Positions 9,271 through 18,780 are shown, counted from the first letter of the stretch. The stretch is DNA of 64,000 nt from Luteipulveratus flavus (GCF_029439465.1 NZ_JAROAV010000024.1:124001-188000), one strand, 5' to 3'. Notes: generated by a model not told the origin, from the sequence alone. A program made the numbers and translations.

Positions 9271-9423
9271 TCAGCTGTCGTAGCTGATGACGTTGTTGTA
9301 CGTCTGCGGCTGCTTGATGGAGTTCTGCGACTGCACGAGGCCGAAGATCGCCAGTCCTGCCAGCAGGACCCCGACGACTGCGCCGCCGATGTTCCAGGCC
9401 GTCTTGTTGCCACTCGTGCCCAT
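9271..9423 (-). CDS. Small membrane protein, DUF2613-like (50 aa)
   Basis: Tiny protein of 50 residues with one hydrophobic segment (about residues 12-30, WNIGGAVVGVLLAGLAIFG) and a short polar tail rich in Gln, Asn and Tyr, probably exposed outside the cell. Size and layout fit DUF2613 proteins. As I recall, a small protein of this family (Rv0236A) sits beside aftD in Mycobacterium tuberculosis, and here too it lies close to AftD-like genes. A partner or chaperone role for the large glycosyltransferases is therefore plausible but unproven. The ATG at 9423 is 68 bp downstream of palindromic site 3, so the gene appears to have its own promoter. Confidence 0.7.
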   Translation of the reverse strand: MGTSGNKTAWNIGGAVVGVLLAGLAIFGLVQSQNSIKQPQTYNNVISYDS

Positions 9424-9491
9424 AGGTGTGACCTCACTGGTCTCGTCGCGTACGGCGTCTGCACGCCCTCACAAGGCCACGAGCATAGCAA

Positions 9492-9503
9492 TACTGGTCA
9501 GTA
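9492..9503. promoter_or_regulatory. Palindromic operator-like site 3 (TACTGGTCAGTA)
   Basis: Perfect match to TACT-N4-AGTA with 5-bp arms (TACTG/CAGTA). It overlaps the stop codon of the membrane protein gene that ends at 9498 and lies upstream of the DUF2613-like gene. On the minus strand TATGCT follows closely and could be a -10. The operator role is inferred. Confidence 0.55.
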
Positions 9504-11264
9504 CATGGTGGCGTGCGCCACACTCCGGTCCGACTGATCACCAGACGGACGGCGAAGGCCGGCGACCACCCAGGCGATCGCGACGACGACCAGCGCCGTT
9601 CCGCCGGCGGCGAGCCCCGCGTACCGGTAGCCGCCGGGCGCGGCGACCGGCGCGACGCCGCCGGCGCCCAGGTCGTACAGCGCGACGTCCTGCGCCTGGA
9701 CGATCTGGTCCAAGCGCGAGACATCGGGCACGCCGGGTGCGGGCGGCTGGTCGGTGAGGACCAGGACGTAGCGCACCCCGACCCGGCGCAGCACCGAGGT
9801 CACGTCGGTGCCGGTGGCGAGGGCGTCGCCGATCTGACGCGACTCACTGCTCTCGCCCCGGACCGTGCGGCTCGACAGCGGGAGGTCGTCGTTGACCAGG
9901 ACCTCCCGCGAGATCAGTCGCTGCCACGGGTCCAGCAGCACGATGTCGTCGTTCCAGGCGTAGCGGCGGTAGAGCGTCCACGGAAACACCGCGACCGACC
10001 CGGCCGGGAGCCGGTCGATGCGGGCTGCCAGGTCGAGCTGGCTCGCGGGGTACTGGGCCGCGTCCCAGCGACCCGTCGCGCCCCAGGCCATGCTCGGCAG
10101 GGTGGCGACCGGCCAGGCCGCGAGCGCGAGGGCCAGCAGCGCGCTACCGGCGCGACCCGCCTGCCGCCGGCTCATCGCGGCGCGGGCGATCTCGGTCAGC
10201 GTCCCGACGCACACCGCGAGCAGGATCACCCACAGCGCGACGAACTTCTGCGAGTCGCGCATCAGACCGCCGCCGGGCACCGAGGTCACGATCCAGGTGA
10301 CCAGGTCCTTGCCGCCGACGACCGAGCTGAGGCCGGCGGTGAGCAGGCCGATCACCCCGGCGATGGCCAGACCGCCCGTCGCGGGATGGCGGCGCCAGCC
10401 CGTGCTGCGGACCCAGAACGCGACGGACACCGTGACGCCGACCAGGGCCACGCCGGCCACGACGGTCGACATCCGCTCGTCGAACCAGACGCCCTTGTTC
10501 CAGATGCCGCCGCCGGTGAGCAGCGACGGCAGCACGCCGTACGGGGTGTCGGCGCGCGACATGAACGCCTCCACTCCCCCGGAGTCGGCCGGGGTGTCCG
10601 CGCTGACGACGAGGAAGGGGTACCACCACGGGGCGTTGGCGAGCAGGGCGACGACCGCGACCCACACCAGGTCGGTCAGCCGCGCCGCCGCACCACGCGC
10701 GGCCGCCGCGGCCGACGGGAGCAGCAGCACGCAGGCCGCCACGATCAGCGCCAGGACCGACCCCGTGGACCCGGTGAGGGCCACGAGGACGAGCGCGGTG
10801 GCCAGCCGGCACCGGCCGTACGGCCGCCCGTCCCGGCACGCGGCGGCGGCGGACGCGACCCACGGCAGGCAGGCGTACCCGAGCAGGAAGCCCCAGTGCC
10901 CGATCGCGAGACGCTCGGCGACGTAGGGGTTCCAGCACGCGGCCACCGCGGCGGCCACGCCACCGACCCGGGTGCGCACCAGCCCGGCGACACCCGCGCC
11001 GACGCCGACGAACACCGCGAGCAGCAGCACCTTCTGCACGACCCAGCCGGGTGCGAGCTGGGACAGCAGCGCGACGACCGCGTCGTTGGGGACGGCCCGT
11101 GGCACCGAGCCGTCCACGCCGAGCGTGCGCGCGCTGAGCTCCAGCCGCGGCACGAACACCATGTCGTAGACGAGCAGGTAGCCGGGCCGCAGGGCGGGCC
11201 CGAGCGCGAGCAGACCGCACAGCAGTCCCGCGAGCGCGCCCCAGGTCCGCCGGTGCGGGCTCAC
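9498..11264 (-). CDS. Polytopic GT-C-like membrane protein
   Basis: Integral membrane protein of 588 residues with about a dozen hydrophobic segments and a small soluble portion near the C-terminus before a last helix. Its first loop (LLVYDMVFVPR, near residue 33) and the segment WNPYVAERLAIGHWGFLLGY resemble corresponding parts of the AftD-like protein at 13185-17465. It may therefore be a shorter GT-C relative that lacks the discoidin-like domains. The GTG at 11264 overlaps the stop of the preceding GT4 gene as GTGA, making it the last gene of a four-gene unit. Glycosyltransferase activity is an inference from this resemblance and from context. Confidence 0.65.
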   Translation of the reverse strand: MSPHRRTWGALAGLLCGLLALGPALRPGYLLVYDMVFVPRLELSARTLGVDGSVPRAVPNDAVVALLSQLAPGWVVQKVLLLAVFVGVGAGVAGLVRTRVGGVAAAVAACWNPYVAERLAIGHWGFLLGYACLPWVASAAAACRDGRPYGRCRLATALVLVALTGSTGSVLALIVAACVLLLPSAAAAARGAAARLTDLVWVAVVALLANAPWWYPFLVVSADTPADSGGVEAFMSRADTPYGVLPSLLTGGGIWNKGVWFDERMSTVVAGVALVGVTVSVAFWVRSTGWRRHPATGGLAIAGVIGLLTAGLSSVVGGKDLVTWIVTSVPGGGLMRDSQKFVALWVILLAVCVGTLTEIARAAMSRRQAGRAGSALLALALAAWPVATLPSMAWGATGRWDAAQYPASQLDLAARIDRLPAGSVAVFPWTLYRRYAWNDDIVLLDPWQRLISREVLVNDDLPLSSRTVRGESSESRQIGDALATGTDVTSVLRRVGVRYVLVLTDQPPAPGVPDVSRLDQIVQAQDVALYDLGAGGVAPVAAPGGYRYAGLAAGGTALVVVAIAWVVAGLRRPSGDQSDRSVAHATMY

Positions 11265-12355
11265 GACGCGTGGATCCGCTCGATGGACGCGAACGCCGCG
11301 CCCATCCGGGTCACCTGGGTCGCCAGGTCGTGCTCGGCGACCATCCGGGCGCGGTTCGCGCGGCCGGCCTCGACCCGTCGGGCCGGGTCCTGCAGCCAGC
11401 CGAGCAGCGACTCCGCCAGGGCCTGCGCCGAGTCGTCGACCAGGTCGTTGGGTGCGGTGACCGCCTCGTCGTTGGTGCCGCAGCGGGTGGTGACCACGGG
11501 CAGGCCGCAGGCCTGCGCCTCCAGGTAGGCCAGGCCGAGCTGCTCGGTCCACTTCCACGTCGGCCGGGGCGCCGTCGTGAACACCGCGGACCCGCGCAGC
11601 AGGTCGGCGACGCCGTGGGCGTCCAGGGAGCCCGCGAGCCGGACGCGGCGGCGTGGGTCGGCGGCGGCCTCCTCGACCTGGTCGCGCAGCGGACCGCGGC
11701 CGGCCACGACCAGGCTCGCCTCCGGGATCGTGCGCTGCACGATCTGCATGGCCTCGAGCACCCGGTCGATGCCCTTGTTCTCGGCCAGCGGGCTGATGAA
11801 GGCGACGACCGGGTCCTGCGTCGGGGTCTCGGCGGGCGAGAAGATCTCGGTGTCGACACCGGGCTTGACGACGCGGATGCGCTCGTCGTCGAAACCGTTG
11901 GCCAGCAAGTGGTCTCGTGCGGCGTCGACCATGCACAGCAGCAGGTCCGCGGACCGGCAGGACTCCAGCGCCTGACGGTAGGGCGGCACCTTGTAGATCG
12001 GCTGGTTCGGGAGGTTCTCCCAGGTGACGACGGCCTGGAGCGGGCGCCGGCCGGCCGGAGCACGCCGCCGCCAGCGCGAGGCCTGACCGGTCACGAGCGA
12101 GCACAGCTCGAGGGAGGCCACCCAGTCGAAGGAGTCCGGGTCCTGCTCGTCCAGGCCCTTCACCCATGCGAACGCCCCCGCCTCGATGAACCGCTTGATC
12201 GGTCGGCGGTAGCTGCTCGGCACCCAGGTGAGGTCACCGACCGGCTCCTCGCGGGCCAGGGCGGTCACGTGCGTGCCGGGCATCCGCGACATCCAGTAGA
12301 GCTCGCGCCGCGGACGCTGGTCCGGGAGCGACACCCACAGCATCCGCCGGGTCAC
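11261..12355 (-). CDS. GT4-family glycosyltransferase
   Basis: Cytoplasmic retaining GT-B glycosyltransferase of 364 residues. The C-terminal half shows VAFISPLAENKGIDRVLEAM, a Gly-rich VVAGRGPLRDQV segment and an E-x7-E motif in TEQLGLAYLEAQACG near residue 287. The N-terminal acceptor domain has an unusual Trp-rich stretch. The start at 12355 overlaps the upstream GT2 stop and its own stop overlaps the next gene, so the four products from 17465 down to 9498 are probably translated together. Donor and acceptor are unknown. Confidence 0.85.
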   Translation of the reverse strand: MTRRMLWVSLPDQRPRRELYWMSRMPGTHVTALAREEPVGDLTWVPSSYRRPIKRFIEAGAFAWVKGLDEQDPDSFDWVASLELCSLVTGQASRWRRRAPAGRRPLQAVVTWENLPNQPIYKVPPYRQALESCRSADLLLCMVDAARDHLLANGFDDERIRVVKPGVDTEIFSPAETPTQDPVVAFISPLAENKGIDRVLEAMQIVQRTIPEASLVVAGRGPLRDQVEEAAADPRRRVRLAGSLDAHGVADLLRGSAVFTTAPRPTWKWTEQLGLAYLEAQACGLPVVTTRCGTNDEAVTAPNDLVDDSAQALAESLLGWLQDPARRVEAGRANRARMVAEHDLATQVTRMGAAFASIERIHAS

Positions 12356-13188
12356 GAGGCCGCCGCCCGCGCGGCCCGGTCACGCCGGCCGCGACGCGCA
12401 CCGAGGGTGTACCCGACGACCTCCATGCCCCGCATCACGACCATGCCGGCCGCGTGACCCGGGTCGCGCAGCAGGTTGCCGCGGTGCCGGACGTAGGAGC
12501 CGAGCACGGCTCGACCCTGCTCGCCGACCGCGCCGTCGTGCTGCGCGGCGAACGCGGGGATGCTGCGGCCGTAGTAGTACCGCTTGCGCATGACGTCGGT
12601 GAGCGTGAGCCGGCCCTCGTCGTGGTCGACGATGATCGGCGCGAGCGCGATGCGGGCGCCCTGGGCGTGCATCCGCATCCGCAGGTCCGCGTCCTCCGGC
12701 CCCGACATCTCCAGGTGGAACCCGCCGTCGCCGGTCAGGAAGTCGCGTCGGACCAGCCGTGGGTTGTGCAGCCACGGGTCGTCCAGGTAGCAGGACCGCT
12801 CCAGCGCCCGGCAGGCCGTCCAGTACCCGGCGCCGATCGTGCGCTCGGGCAGGGCGACGCCGACGGCGTCCTCCTCGTGGGCGGTCCGGACGGCGATCTC
12901 CACCGAGCTCGGCGGCAGCACCATGTCGCTGTCCAGCCACAGCACCCACTCGCCGTGGGCCTCCTGGACACCGCGGTTGCGCTGGGCGCTGCGCTCCGGG
13001 CCGGCCGTGATCACCCGGTCGGCGTACTCCGCGGCGACGCCGACGGTCCCGTCGTCGCTGTGGTTGTCGACGACGATCAGCTCCAGGCGGTCGTAGGTCT
13101 GCTGCCGGACCGACGCCAGACAGGCCGCGATGGTCCGGATGTTGTTGCGGGTGGGGACGACGACCGTCACCTCGGGTGTGCTGCTCAT
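12352..13188 (-). CDS. GT2-family glycosyltransferase
   Basis: Inverting GT-A glycosyltransferase of 278 residues. It begins with the nucleotide-binding strand VTVVVPTRNN and VVDNHSDDGT, and carries the metal-binding DxD as LWLDSDMVLPP near residue 92. A Gly/Asp segment with GPEDADLRMR follows, corresponding to the usual ED catalytic region. It has no membrane helices, so it probably acts on the inner face. The ATG at 13188 overlaps the end of the large AftD-like gene as ATGA. Confidence 0.85.
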   Translation of the reverse strand: MSSTPEVTVVVPTRNNIRTIAACLASVRQQTYDRLELIVVDNHSDDGTVGVAAEYADRVITAGPERSAQRNRGVQEAHGEWVLWLDSDMVLPPSSVEIAVRTAHEEDAVGVALPERTIGAGYWTACRALERSCYLDDPWLHNPRLVRRDFLTGDGGFHLEMSGPEDADLRMRMHAQGARIALAPIIVDHDEGRLTLTDVMRKRYYYGRSIPAFAAQHDGAVGEQGRAVLGSYVRHRGNLLRDPGHAAGMVVMRGMEVVGYTLGARRGRRDRAARAAAS

Positions 13189-16100
13189 GGGCGTGCGGCC
13201 TCCAGCGTCAGGGTCTCGGTCATGTCCTCGTCCGGGTCGTCGTGATGGTGGTCCTGCGGCAGCAGCACGCCGACCAGCGCGATGACCAGGCCGGCACCGC
13301 ACAGGTGGTGCGGAAGCATCGAGGAGGCCACGGCGTCGGCCGACACCGTCCCGCGCTGGTCGCCGAGCAGGGCGATGTACACGACGATCGAGGTCATCAG
13401 CAGGCCGGCACCGGCGCCGATCAGCCACATCGGGCGTACCGCCCACCGGCGCAGGACGAGGACCACGAGCAGACCGGCGGCCAGGCCCGCCCAGCCGACG
13501 GCGAACCAGGCGAGAGCGATCAGCCCGATCTCACGGGTCCAGCGCGGCCACCCGGGCCGGTCGTCGCGGACGTGACGGGCGCGTGCTCGCACCGCTCGGC
13601 GTGAGCCGGGCTCGCCGTCCGAGGCCGCTCGGACCCGGCGGGCGGCCGACGCCGTCCGGTCCGGGTCGTCCAGGCGGGCTCCCACGCGACGGCGGCGCCA
13701 GCTGGCGAGCAGCACCAGGGCCGCGGCGAGGAGCACGACGGCCACGGAGACGCCGAGGGCGATGTTCGAGGTGCGCTGCGGCGCGAACCGGATCTGGATG
13801 GTGTGCGAGCCGCCCTTCGGCAGCACCCAGCCGGCCGAGAACCCGTCCAGGGTGACGGGCGCCCCGAGGTCCTGGCCGTCGGCGGTGGCCTTCCAGCGCG
13901 GGTCGATGCTCTGTCCGATCACGACGGCGTACGGTGCGTCGCCCGCCGTGACCTTCAGCGTCTTCGCCGAGCTGGAGTTGCGCACGACCTGCGCGGTGGG
14001 CGGCAGCGGCACCTGCTGCGTGGTCGGGCGCTTGTCCTTGAGGTCCATGGTGTCCAGGACAAAGCCCTGGGTCTGCTCGATCCGCCGCTCGCCGCTCTCC
14101 AGGGTCACGTCCTGGCAGGCGACCCAGCGGGTGCCCGACTCGTCCGGTCCCGCCAGCAGCGGCGTCACGGGACGCATCTTCAGCGGCTTGCCGTCGACGG
14201 TCGCGACGGTGAGGCAGCGCTCGCGGCCGGAGCGGTCGAGGGGTCCGGGCGTGGTCGTCTGCATCCGCACGCCGGCGTCGATCTCGGTGAACCGCGGCGG
14301 CGAGGCGTCGAGCCGGCCGGAGAGGCCGGTGATGGTGACGCGGACCGTGCGGCCCTGCACCGGCTCGGGCAGCCGCAGCGTGTTCTTGCCCGGTCGGACG
14401 CCGGTGGTGAGCACCGTGCGCCCGTCCACGCTGATCTGCACCCGGCTGACCCACATCGGCGAGGAGGCGCTTCCGGCGACCTGGTCGAGGGTGACGTCGG
14501 AGATGTTGCGCTCCGGGCCGGTCACCTGCCAGTGCTCACCCCGGATCGACCCGCCCGGTGCCCAGGCGGTGCTCGGGTCGCCGTCGGCGGCCTGCGAGGC
14601 ACGCCAGCGCGGGTTGGTGAAGTAGAAGGCGCTGGAGTCGGCCCGGACCGACTGCGCGTAGCCGGCGGCGTCGTCGTACGTCCGCTCCAGCGGCCCGGTG
14701 ACGCGCACCGTCGCCTCGGCGGTGTAGTCGCGCGTGCTCGGGACGGTGACCACCCGGCGCAGTGCGCGCTCGCTGTCGTCGCTGTCGTCGGGGCTGTTGA
14801 GCACCCGCCGCAGCAGGATGTCCATCGGCACCGCGTCCATCCGGGCCCGCTGCTGCGGGGTCATCCGCGCGTACTGGTCGCTGAACGTCGTGGGGGTCCG
14901 GGCGGTGCGTGCGGCCTTGGCGCCGGGGAGACCGAGCTCGGCCAGCCCGACCAGGCTGAAGCCCTCGCCGCGAATGCTGTCGATCCGCAGGGTGACCCGG
15001 TCGGTCACGGCTCCCCCGAGGTCGAGCGTCGCGCTGCCCTTGTCCGGGAGCCGGACGGTCGAGGACCGGCCTCCACCCGTCAGCGTGACCTTGTCGATCT
15101 TCACGCTGCCGATCGGCAGCTGGGACACCGGCACCCGCCCGACCGACGTCGGCGCCGGCAGCCGGACCTGCAGCGTCTGCCCGGTCGCGCGGCGGAAGTC
15201 GCCGAACCGCCAGGCCGAGCGCGGGTCGCCGTCGACCGCGAACTCGGGCACGCCGTACGGCAGGTCGAAGAACGTGCCACCGCTGGTGCTGGCCCGCACG
15301 ATGGCGCCCGAGCGCAGCAGCACCGTCTGGTCGGCGGTGCGGTCGCCGAGCGTGCGGGTGTCGCCGAGCTTCTCCGTCCCGGACAGCAGCGGACCCTGCC
15401 CGGCGATGAGGCGGTTCGGGATCACGTCGCGGCGGGCGTTGGTGTCGGTGATGACCATCCGGCCCGTGGTCGGGAGCACCTGCGCGAGCTCGGCGGCGCT
15501 GAGGTCCTGGGCGTACCGGACGGTCGGGCTCGCCCCGAGGGTGCCGGCCGCGGTCATCGACGGGAAGGCGAACCCGTCGCCGGCGACGATCACGCCGCCC
15601 GTCGCGGCCTGGGCCCGCACGGCCGTCCGCGACTGAGCCACGTCGTACAGCGCGAGCGGCGTGAGCTTCTCCTCGCCCTGGCCCTGGGGGTCGGAGAACT
15701 GCCCGACGTTCTCGCTCGGGTAGCCGAACGTCGCGGTCTGCTTCAGGCCGAGGTCGCCCTGCAGCATCCGGGTGGTCACCGACGGACGGGCGCCGCCGTC
15801 GTCCTCCCACACCATGTCCCGGCGCAGCAGGACCTGGTCGGAGCCGAGGTAGCGGGCGAACGTCGCCACGGTGCCGGCCGGTGCCGCACCGGACTGGACG
15901 GCGTCGTTGAGGGCCGCGAGGAAGTTGGCGCCGGGCCGTGAGGCGTTCGGCGTCGTCTCGGGGATGACCGCGTCGCGCTTGAGAAGCGAGTTGGCCACGT
16001 CGTCGGGCCGCTCGACGGTCCACCGGTAGTCGGGCCGCACCTGGCCGGGCAGCATCAGCACGGTGCTCGCGGGGTTCCCGGCGTCGGCCCGTTCGGCCGC

Positions 16101-17465
16101 CTGCGTCCAGTAGCCCGGGATGTTCATCTTCGAGACGTAGAGCCGCCCGCCGAAGGCCGGCAGCGCCCACGAGGCGAGCAGCGCCACGGCCAGCGCGACC
16201 GCGACCGGAGCCACGCCCGGACGCCGCCACACCCGCGGCAGGAACCGCACGACCCCCACGCCGATGGCGACGGCCAGCGCGAGCGCCAGGACCGCGCCGA
16301 TCTTGTTCGTCGTCCGGAACGCCGACATCAGCGGGATCCGCAGGATGTGCTCCAGCACCCAGCCGAACGGCGAGGCGGGACCGCCCTGCCGGGGGAAGAT
16401 CCCGACCATGATCACCGCGGCGACGCCGATGGACACCGCGACCATGCGGCGGACCACGCCGGTGCACCAGCGCAGCATCAGCAGCGCGAGCACCGGCCAG
16501 GCCATCGTCATCACGATGACGAACGGACTGGCGACGTAGGTCGCGTGCTGGGGCAGCCAGGGGCCCTTGTCGTCGTACCCGTACAACGGCCAGAGGCCGA
16601 CGCCGCGCAGGACCTCGGGGAAAGAGGAGACCTTGGCGATGCCGGTCAGCGTCTCCGAGCTCTCGACGATCTGGCTGCCGGTCGAGCTGGCGGCCGCCGA
16701 CGGGATGAGCCAGTAGACCGAGACGCCCAGCACGAACAGCGCGCACTTGGCGGTGACGGCGAGCACCCGGCGCCACGGCAGCGACCGCTCGGACCGGATC
16801 GCCAGGGCCACCGGCACCATCGCGAGCAGCTGCAGGAGCGGCACGACGGCGACGTTCATGCCGCTCATGGCGAAGAAGGTCAGGCCGAACGCCGCCGGCC
16901 ACGCCCAGCTGCGGTCGTCACGCAGCGCCCGGACGTAGCAGAGCAGCTGCCACGGCAGCAGCGACAGCGGCAGCGCGATGGCCAGGGTGGCGCCGGCCTG
17001 CACGGTGTACGGGTTGGCGAGGTAGACCACTCCGGCGACAAGTCCGGCCCAGCGTCCGGCCCGCGGCACCAGCGCCCGGACCAGCCGCACGGCACCCCAC
17101 GCCGCCGCCAGCCACAGCAGCAGGTGGAAGGTCTTGAACGCCATCTCCGGCGACAGGCCGATCCCGCGCAGCGCCGCCAGGATCAGCAGTACCGGGACCA
17201 GCCCCACGTTGAAGTTGGGCGAGCCGAGGTACGGCGAGGAAGTCCACGAGGAGAGGTAGCGCCCGATCATGTCCAGGGGCGCGATGTACACCTCTGGCTT
17301 GATGTCGGTGTTGAAGTCACCGAGGTCGTTCAGGAAGACGACCACTGCCAGCACCACGACCAGGAGGGCAACCGTCATCCGGTAACGGGTGAGCAGGCGC
17401 AAGAGGGAAACTCCACGAGGTGTCTCGGCTGGCGACGCCTCGTCCGGCTGGTCGCATGGGCTCAC
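13185..17465 (-). CDS. AftD-like alpha-(1->3)-arabinofuranosyltransferase (DUF3367), copy 2
   Basis: Large membrane glycosyltransferase, 1426 residues, with the same plan as copy 1. It has an N-terminal multi-helix GT-C domain with NTDIKPEVYIAP (Asp54) in the first loop, a long extracytoplasmic region with discoidin-like signatures (GDPRSAW near residue 747, GDPSTAW near 963), and about four C-terminal helices with an Arg-rich inner loop. The only well-placed in-frame start is the GTG at 17465. A TATATT -10 ends 3 bp upstream, so the message is probably leaderless or nearly so. This is the first gene of the unit AftD2-GT2-GT4-membrane protein. It is divergent enough from copy 1 that the two probably make different linkages. 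Confidence 0.78.
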   Translation of the reverse strand: MSPCDQPDEASPAETPRGVSLLRLLTRYRMTVALLVVVLAVVVFLNDLGDFNTDIKPEVYIAPLDMIGRYLSSWTSSPYLGSPNFNVGLVPVLLILAALRGIGLSPEMAFKTFHLLLWLAAAWGAVRLVRALVPRAGRWAGLVAGVVYLANPYTVQAGATLAIALPLSLLPWQLLCYVRALRDDRSWAWPAAFGLTFFAMSGMNVAVVPLLQLLAMVPVALAIRSERSLPWRRVLAVTAKCALFVLGVSVYWLIPSAAASSTGSQIVESSETLTGIAKVSSFPEVLRGVGLWPLYGYDDKGPWLPQHATYVASPFVIVMTMAWPVLALLMLRWCTGVVRRMVAVSIGVAAVIMVGIFPRQGGPASPFGWVLEHILRIPLMSAFRTTNKIGAVLALALAVAIGVGVVRFLPRVWRRPGVAPVAVALAVALLASWALPAFGGRLYVSKMNIPGYWTQAAERADAGNPASTVLMLPGQVRPDYRWTVERPDDVANSLLKRDAVIPETTPNASRPGANFLAALNDAVQSGAAPAGTVATFARYLGSDQVLLRRDMVWEDDGGARPSVTTRMLQGDLGLKQTATFGYPSENVGQFSDPQGQGEEKLTPLALYDVAQSRTAVRAQAATGGVIVAGDGFAFPSMTAAGTLGASPTVRYAQDLSAAELAQVLPTTGRMVITDTNARRDVIPNRLIAGQGPLLSGTEKLGDTRTLGDRTADQTVLLRSGAIVRASTSGGTFFDLPYGVPEFAVDGDPRSAWRFGDFRRATGQTLQVRLPAPTSVGRVPVSQLPIGSVKIDKVTLTGGGRSSTVRLPDKGSATLDLGGAVTDRVTLRIDSIRGEGFSLVGLAELGLPGAKAARTARTPTTFSDQYARMTPQQRARMDAVPMDILLRRVLNSPDDSDDSERALRRVVTVPSTRDYTAEATVRVTGPLERTYDDAAGYAQSVRADSSAFYFTNPRWRASQAADGDPSTAWAPGGSIRGEHWQVTGPERNISDVTLDQVAGSASSPMWVSRVQISVDGRTVLTTGVRPGKNTLRLPEPVQGRTVRVTITGLSGRLDASPPRFTEIDAGVRMQTTTPGPLDRSGRERCLTVATVDGKPLKMRPVTPLLAGPDESGTRWVACQDVTLESGERRIEQTQGFVLDTMDLKDKRPTTQQVPLPPTAQVVRNSSSAKTLKVTAGDAPYAVVIGQSIDPRWKATADGQDLGAPVTLDGFSAGWVLPKGGSHTIQIRFAPQRTSNIALGVSVAVVLLAAALVLLASWRRRRVGARLDDPDRTASAARRVRAASDGEPGSRRAVRARARHVRDDRPGWPRWTREIGLIALAWFAVGWAGLAAGLLVVLVLRRWAVRPMWLIGAGAGLLMTSIVVYIALLGDQRGTVSADAVASSMLPHHLCGAGLVIALVGVLLPQDHHHDDPDEDMTETLTLEAARP

Positions 17466-17468
17466 GCC

Positions 17469-17485
17469 AATATAACTGGTGAGTA
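17469..17485. promoter_or_regulatory. Divergent promoter with operator-like site 4
   Basis: AACTGGTGAGTA at 17474-17485 matches TACT-N4-AGTA except for the first base. It directly abuts a minus-strand -10 hexamer, TATATT (17474 back to 17469), for the second AftD-like gene, whose GTG starts 3 bp further on. The gap to the flippase start is 41 bp. Overlap of site and -10 suggests repression by blocking RNA polymerase, which is an inference. Confidence 0.55.
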
Positions 17486-17526
17486 GCCTGGATCACACGC
17501 AATCGAGACAGCGAAGGTCAGGCCCA

Positions 17527-18780
17527 GTGAAACCACGCCATGCGGCGCCGCCGAGTCCCCGGCGCGCCGCCCTGACGGGCGCTCTGCTCGGGATCGCCAT
17601 GGCCGTCTCGAACGTCCTGTCCTACCTGTTCGTCATCGTGCTGGCGCCCGCGCTCGGACCGGCCGACTTCGGCGGCTACTCGGCGCTGTCGACGTACGGC
17701 ATCCTCCTGGCGATCCCGGCGGGCGCGTTCCAGGTGGTGGTCGCCCGCCACATCGCCGCCGGTGAGCACACCAGCGGGCTGCGGCCGGCGCTGGTGATCG
17801 GCCTCGGTCTCGCCGGCGCCACGGTGCTGCTGGCGCCGCTGCTCCGCTCGGCGTTCCACCTGGACTCGTTGTGGGCGCCCGTGCTGCTCGGGCTGACCCT
17901 CGTCCCGATGACGCTGACCGGCGCGTTCCAGGGGACGCTGCTCGGGCTCGAACGGGTCAAGGGGCTCTCCAGCCTGTACATCCTGACCGCCGGCGGCCGG
18001 CTCGGGGCCGCCCTCGTCGCAGCACTGGCCGGGAGCTCGGTGACGGAGGTGTTCGGGCTGCTGCTCGCGGCGTCGGCGATCACCAGCGCCTGGGGATGGC
18101 TGCTGTGCCGCGACGCCGCCGACCGGCTGCCGAGCTCCCGGGCCGGCCTCGCGGCCGAGCTGCTGCGGTCCAACACCACGCTGGCCGCCTTCATGGCCCT
18201 CACCAACGTCGACGTCCTGCTGGCCCGGCACTTCCTGACCGCGCACGAGTCCGGCGGGTACGCGCTCGCCTCCACCTTCGGCCGGGCGGTGTGCTGGGCG
18301 ACCCAGTTCGTGGCGCTCCTGCTCGTACCGCGGATGCAGTCGCACGGAGCGGCGCGGGTGCGGCTCAAGGCCTCAGGCCTGGTGCTCGCCATCGGACTCG
18401 TCACGTTCGCGGTGGTCGCGCTCGCCCCGCGGTTCTGGATCGGTCTGGCCGGTGGCGAGCAGTACACCGACTTCGCCGGCCTGGCCGTGGCCTGCGTCGC
18501 CCTCGGCACCGCCTGGGCGCTGGCCCAGGTGTGGCTGTTCTCCGAGATGGGCAGCAACTCCAGCGTCCTCGGCGGCCTGACCTGGGTGGTGCTGGTCGTG
18601 CAGGCCGTGACGATCGGCTTCTGGTGGCACGACTCGGCGGGTCAGATCGTGGCGGTGTGCACCGCCGGTGCGCTGACGGTCGCGGTCGCCGGCCTGGCGC
18701 TCACCGTGCTCGCGCACCAGGCCGAGCGACCGCTGGACCAGACCTCAGCGCTGGCCGCCACCGATGGCACGCGAACGTGA
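17527..18780 (+). CDS. Polysaccharide flippase, Wzx/MATE-like membrane protein
   Basis: Membrane protein of 417 residues with 12-14 hydrophobic segments, of the oligosaccharide flippase type that moves lipid-linked glycans across the membrane. Family-like features include VLSYLFVIVLAPALGPADFGGY near the start and LTNVDVLLARHFL in the middle, the conserved region seen in Wzx proteins. The GTG at 17527 was chosen because AAGG lies 9 nt upstream. An earlier in-frame GTG at 17479 sits inside operator site 4 and is unlikely. No Wzy-type polymerase was recognised nearby, so the AftD-like enzymes may extend the flipped product. The last 36 bp overlap a convergent methyltransferase gene. Confidence 0.8.
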   Translation: MKPRHAAPPSPRRAALTGALLGIAMAVSNVLSYLFVIVLAPALGPADFGGYSALSTYGILLAIPAGAFQVVVARHIAAGEHTSGLRPALVIGLGLAGATVLLAPLLRSAFHLDSLWAPVLLGLTLVPMTLTGAFQGTLLGLERVKGLSSLYILTAGGRLGAALVAALAGSSVTEVFGLLLAASAITSAWGWLLCRDAADRLPSSRAGLAAELLRSNTTLAAFMALTNVDVLLARHFLTAHESGGYALASTFGRAVCWATQFVALLLVPRMQSHGAARVRLKASGLVLAIGLVTFAVVALAPRFWIGLAGGEQYTDFAGLAVACVALGTAWALAQVWLFSEMGSNSSVLGGLTWVVLVVQAVTIGFWWHDSAGQIVAVCTAGALTVAVAGLALTVLAHQAERPLDQTSALAATDGTRT

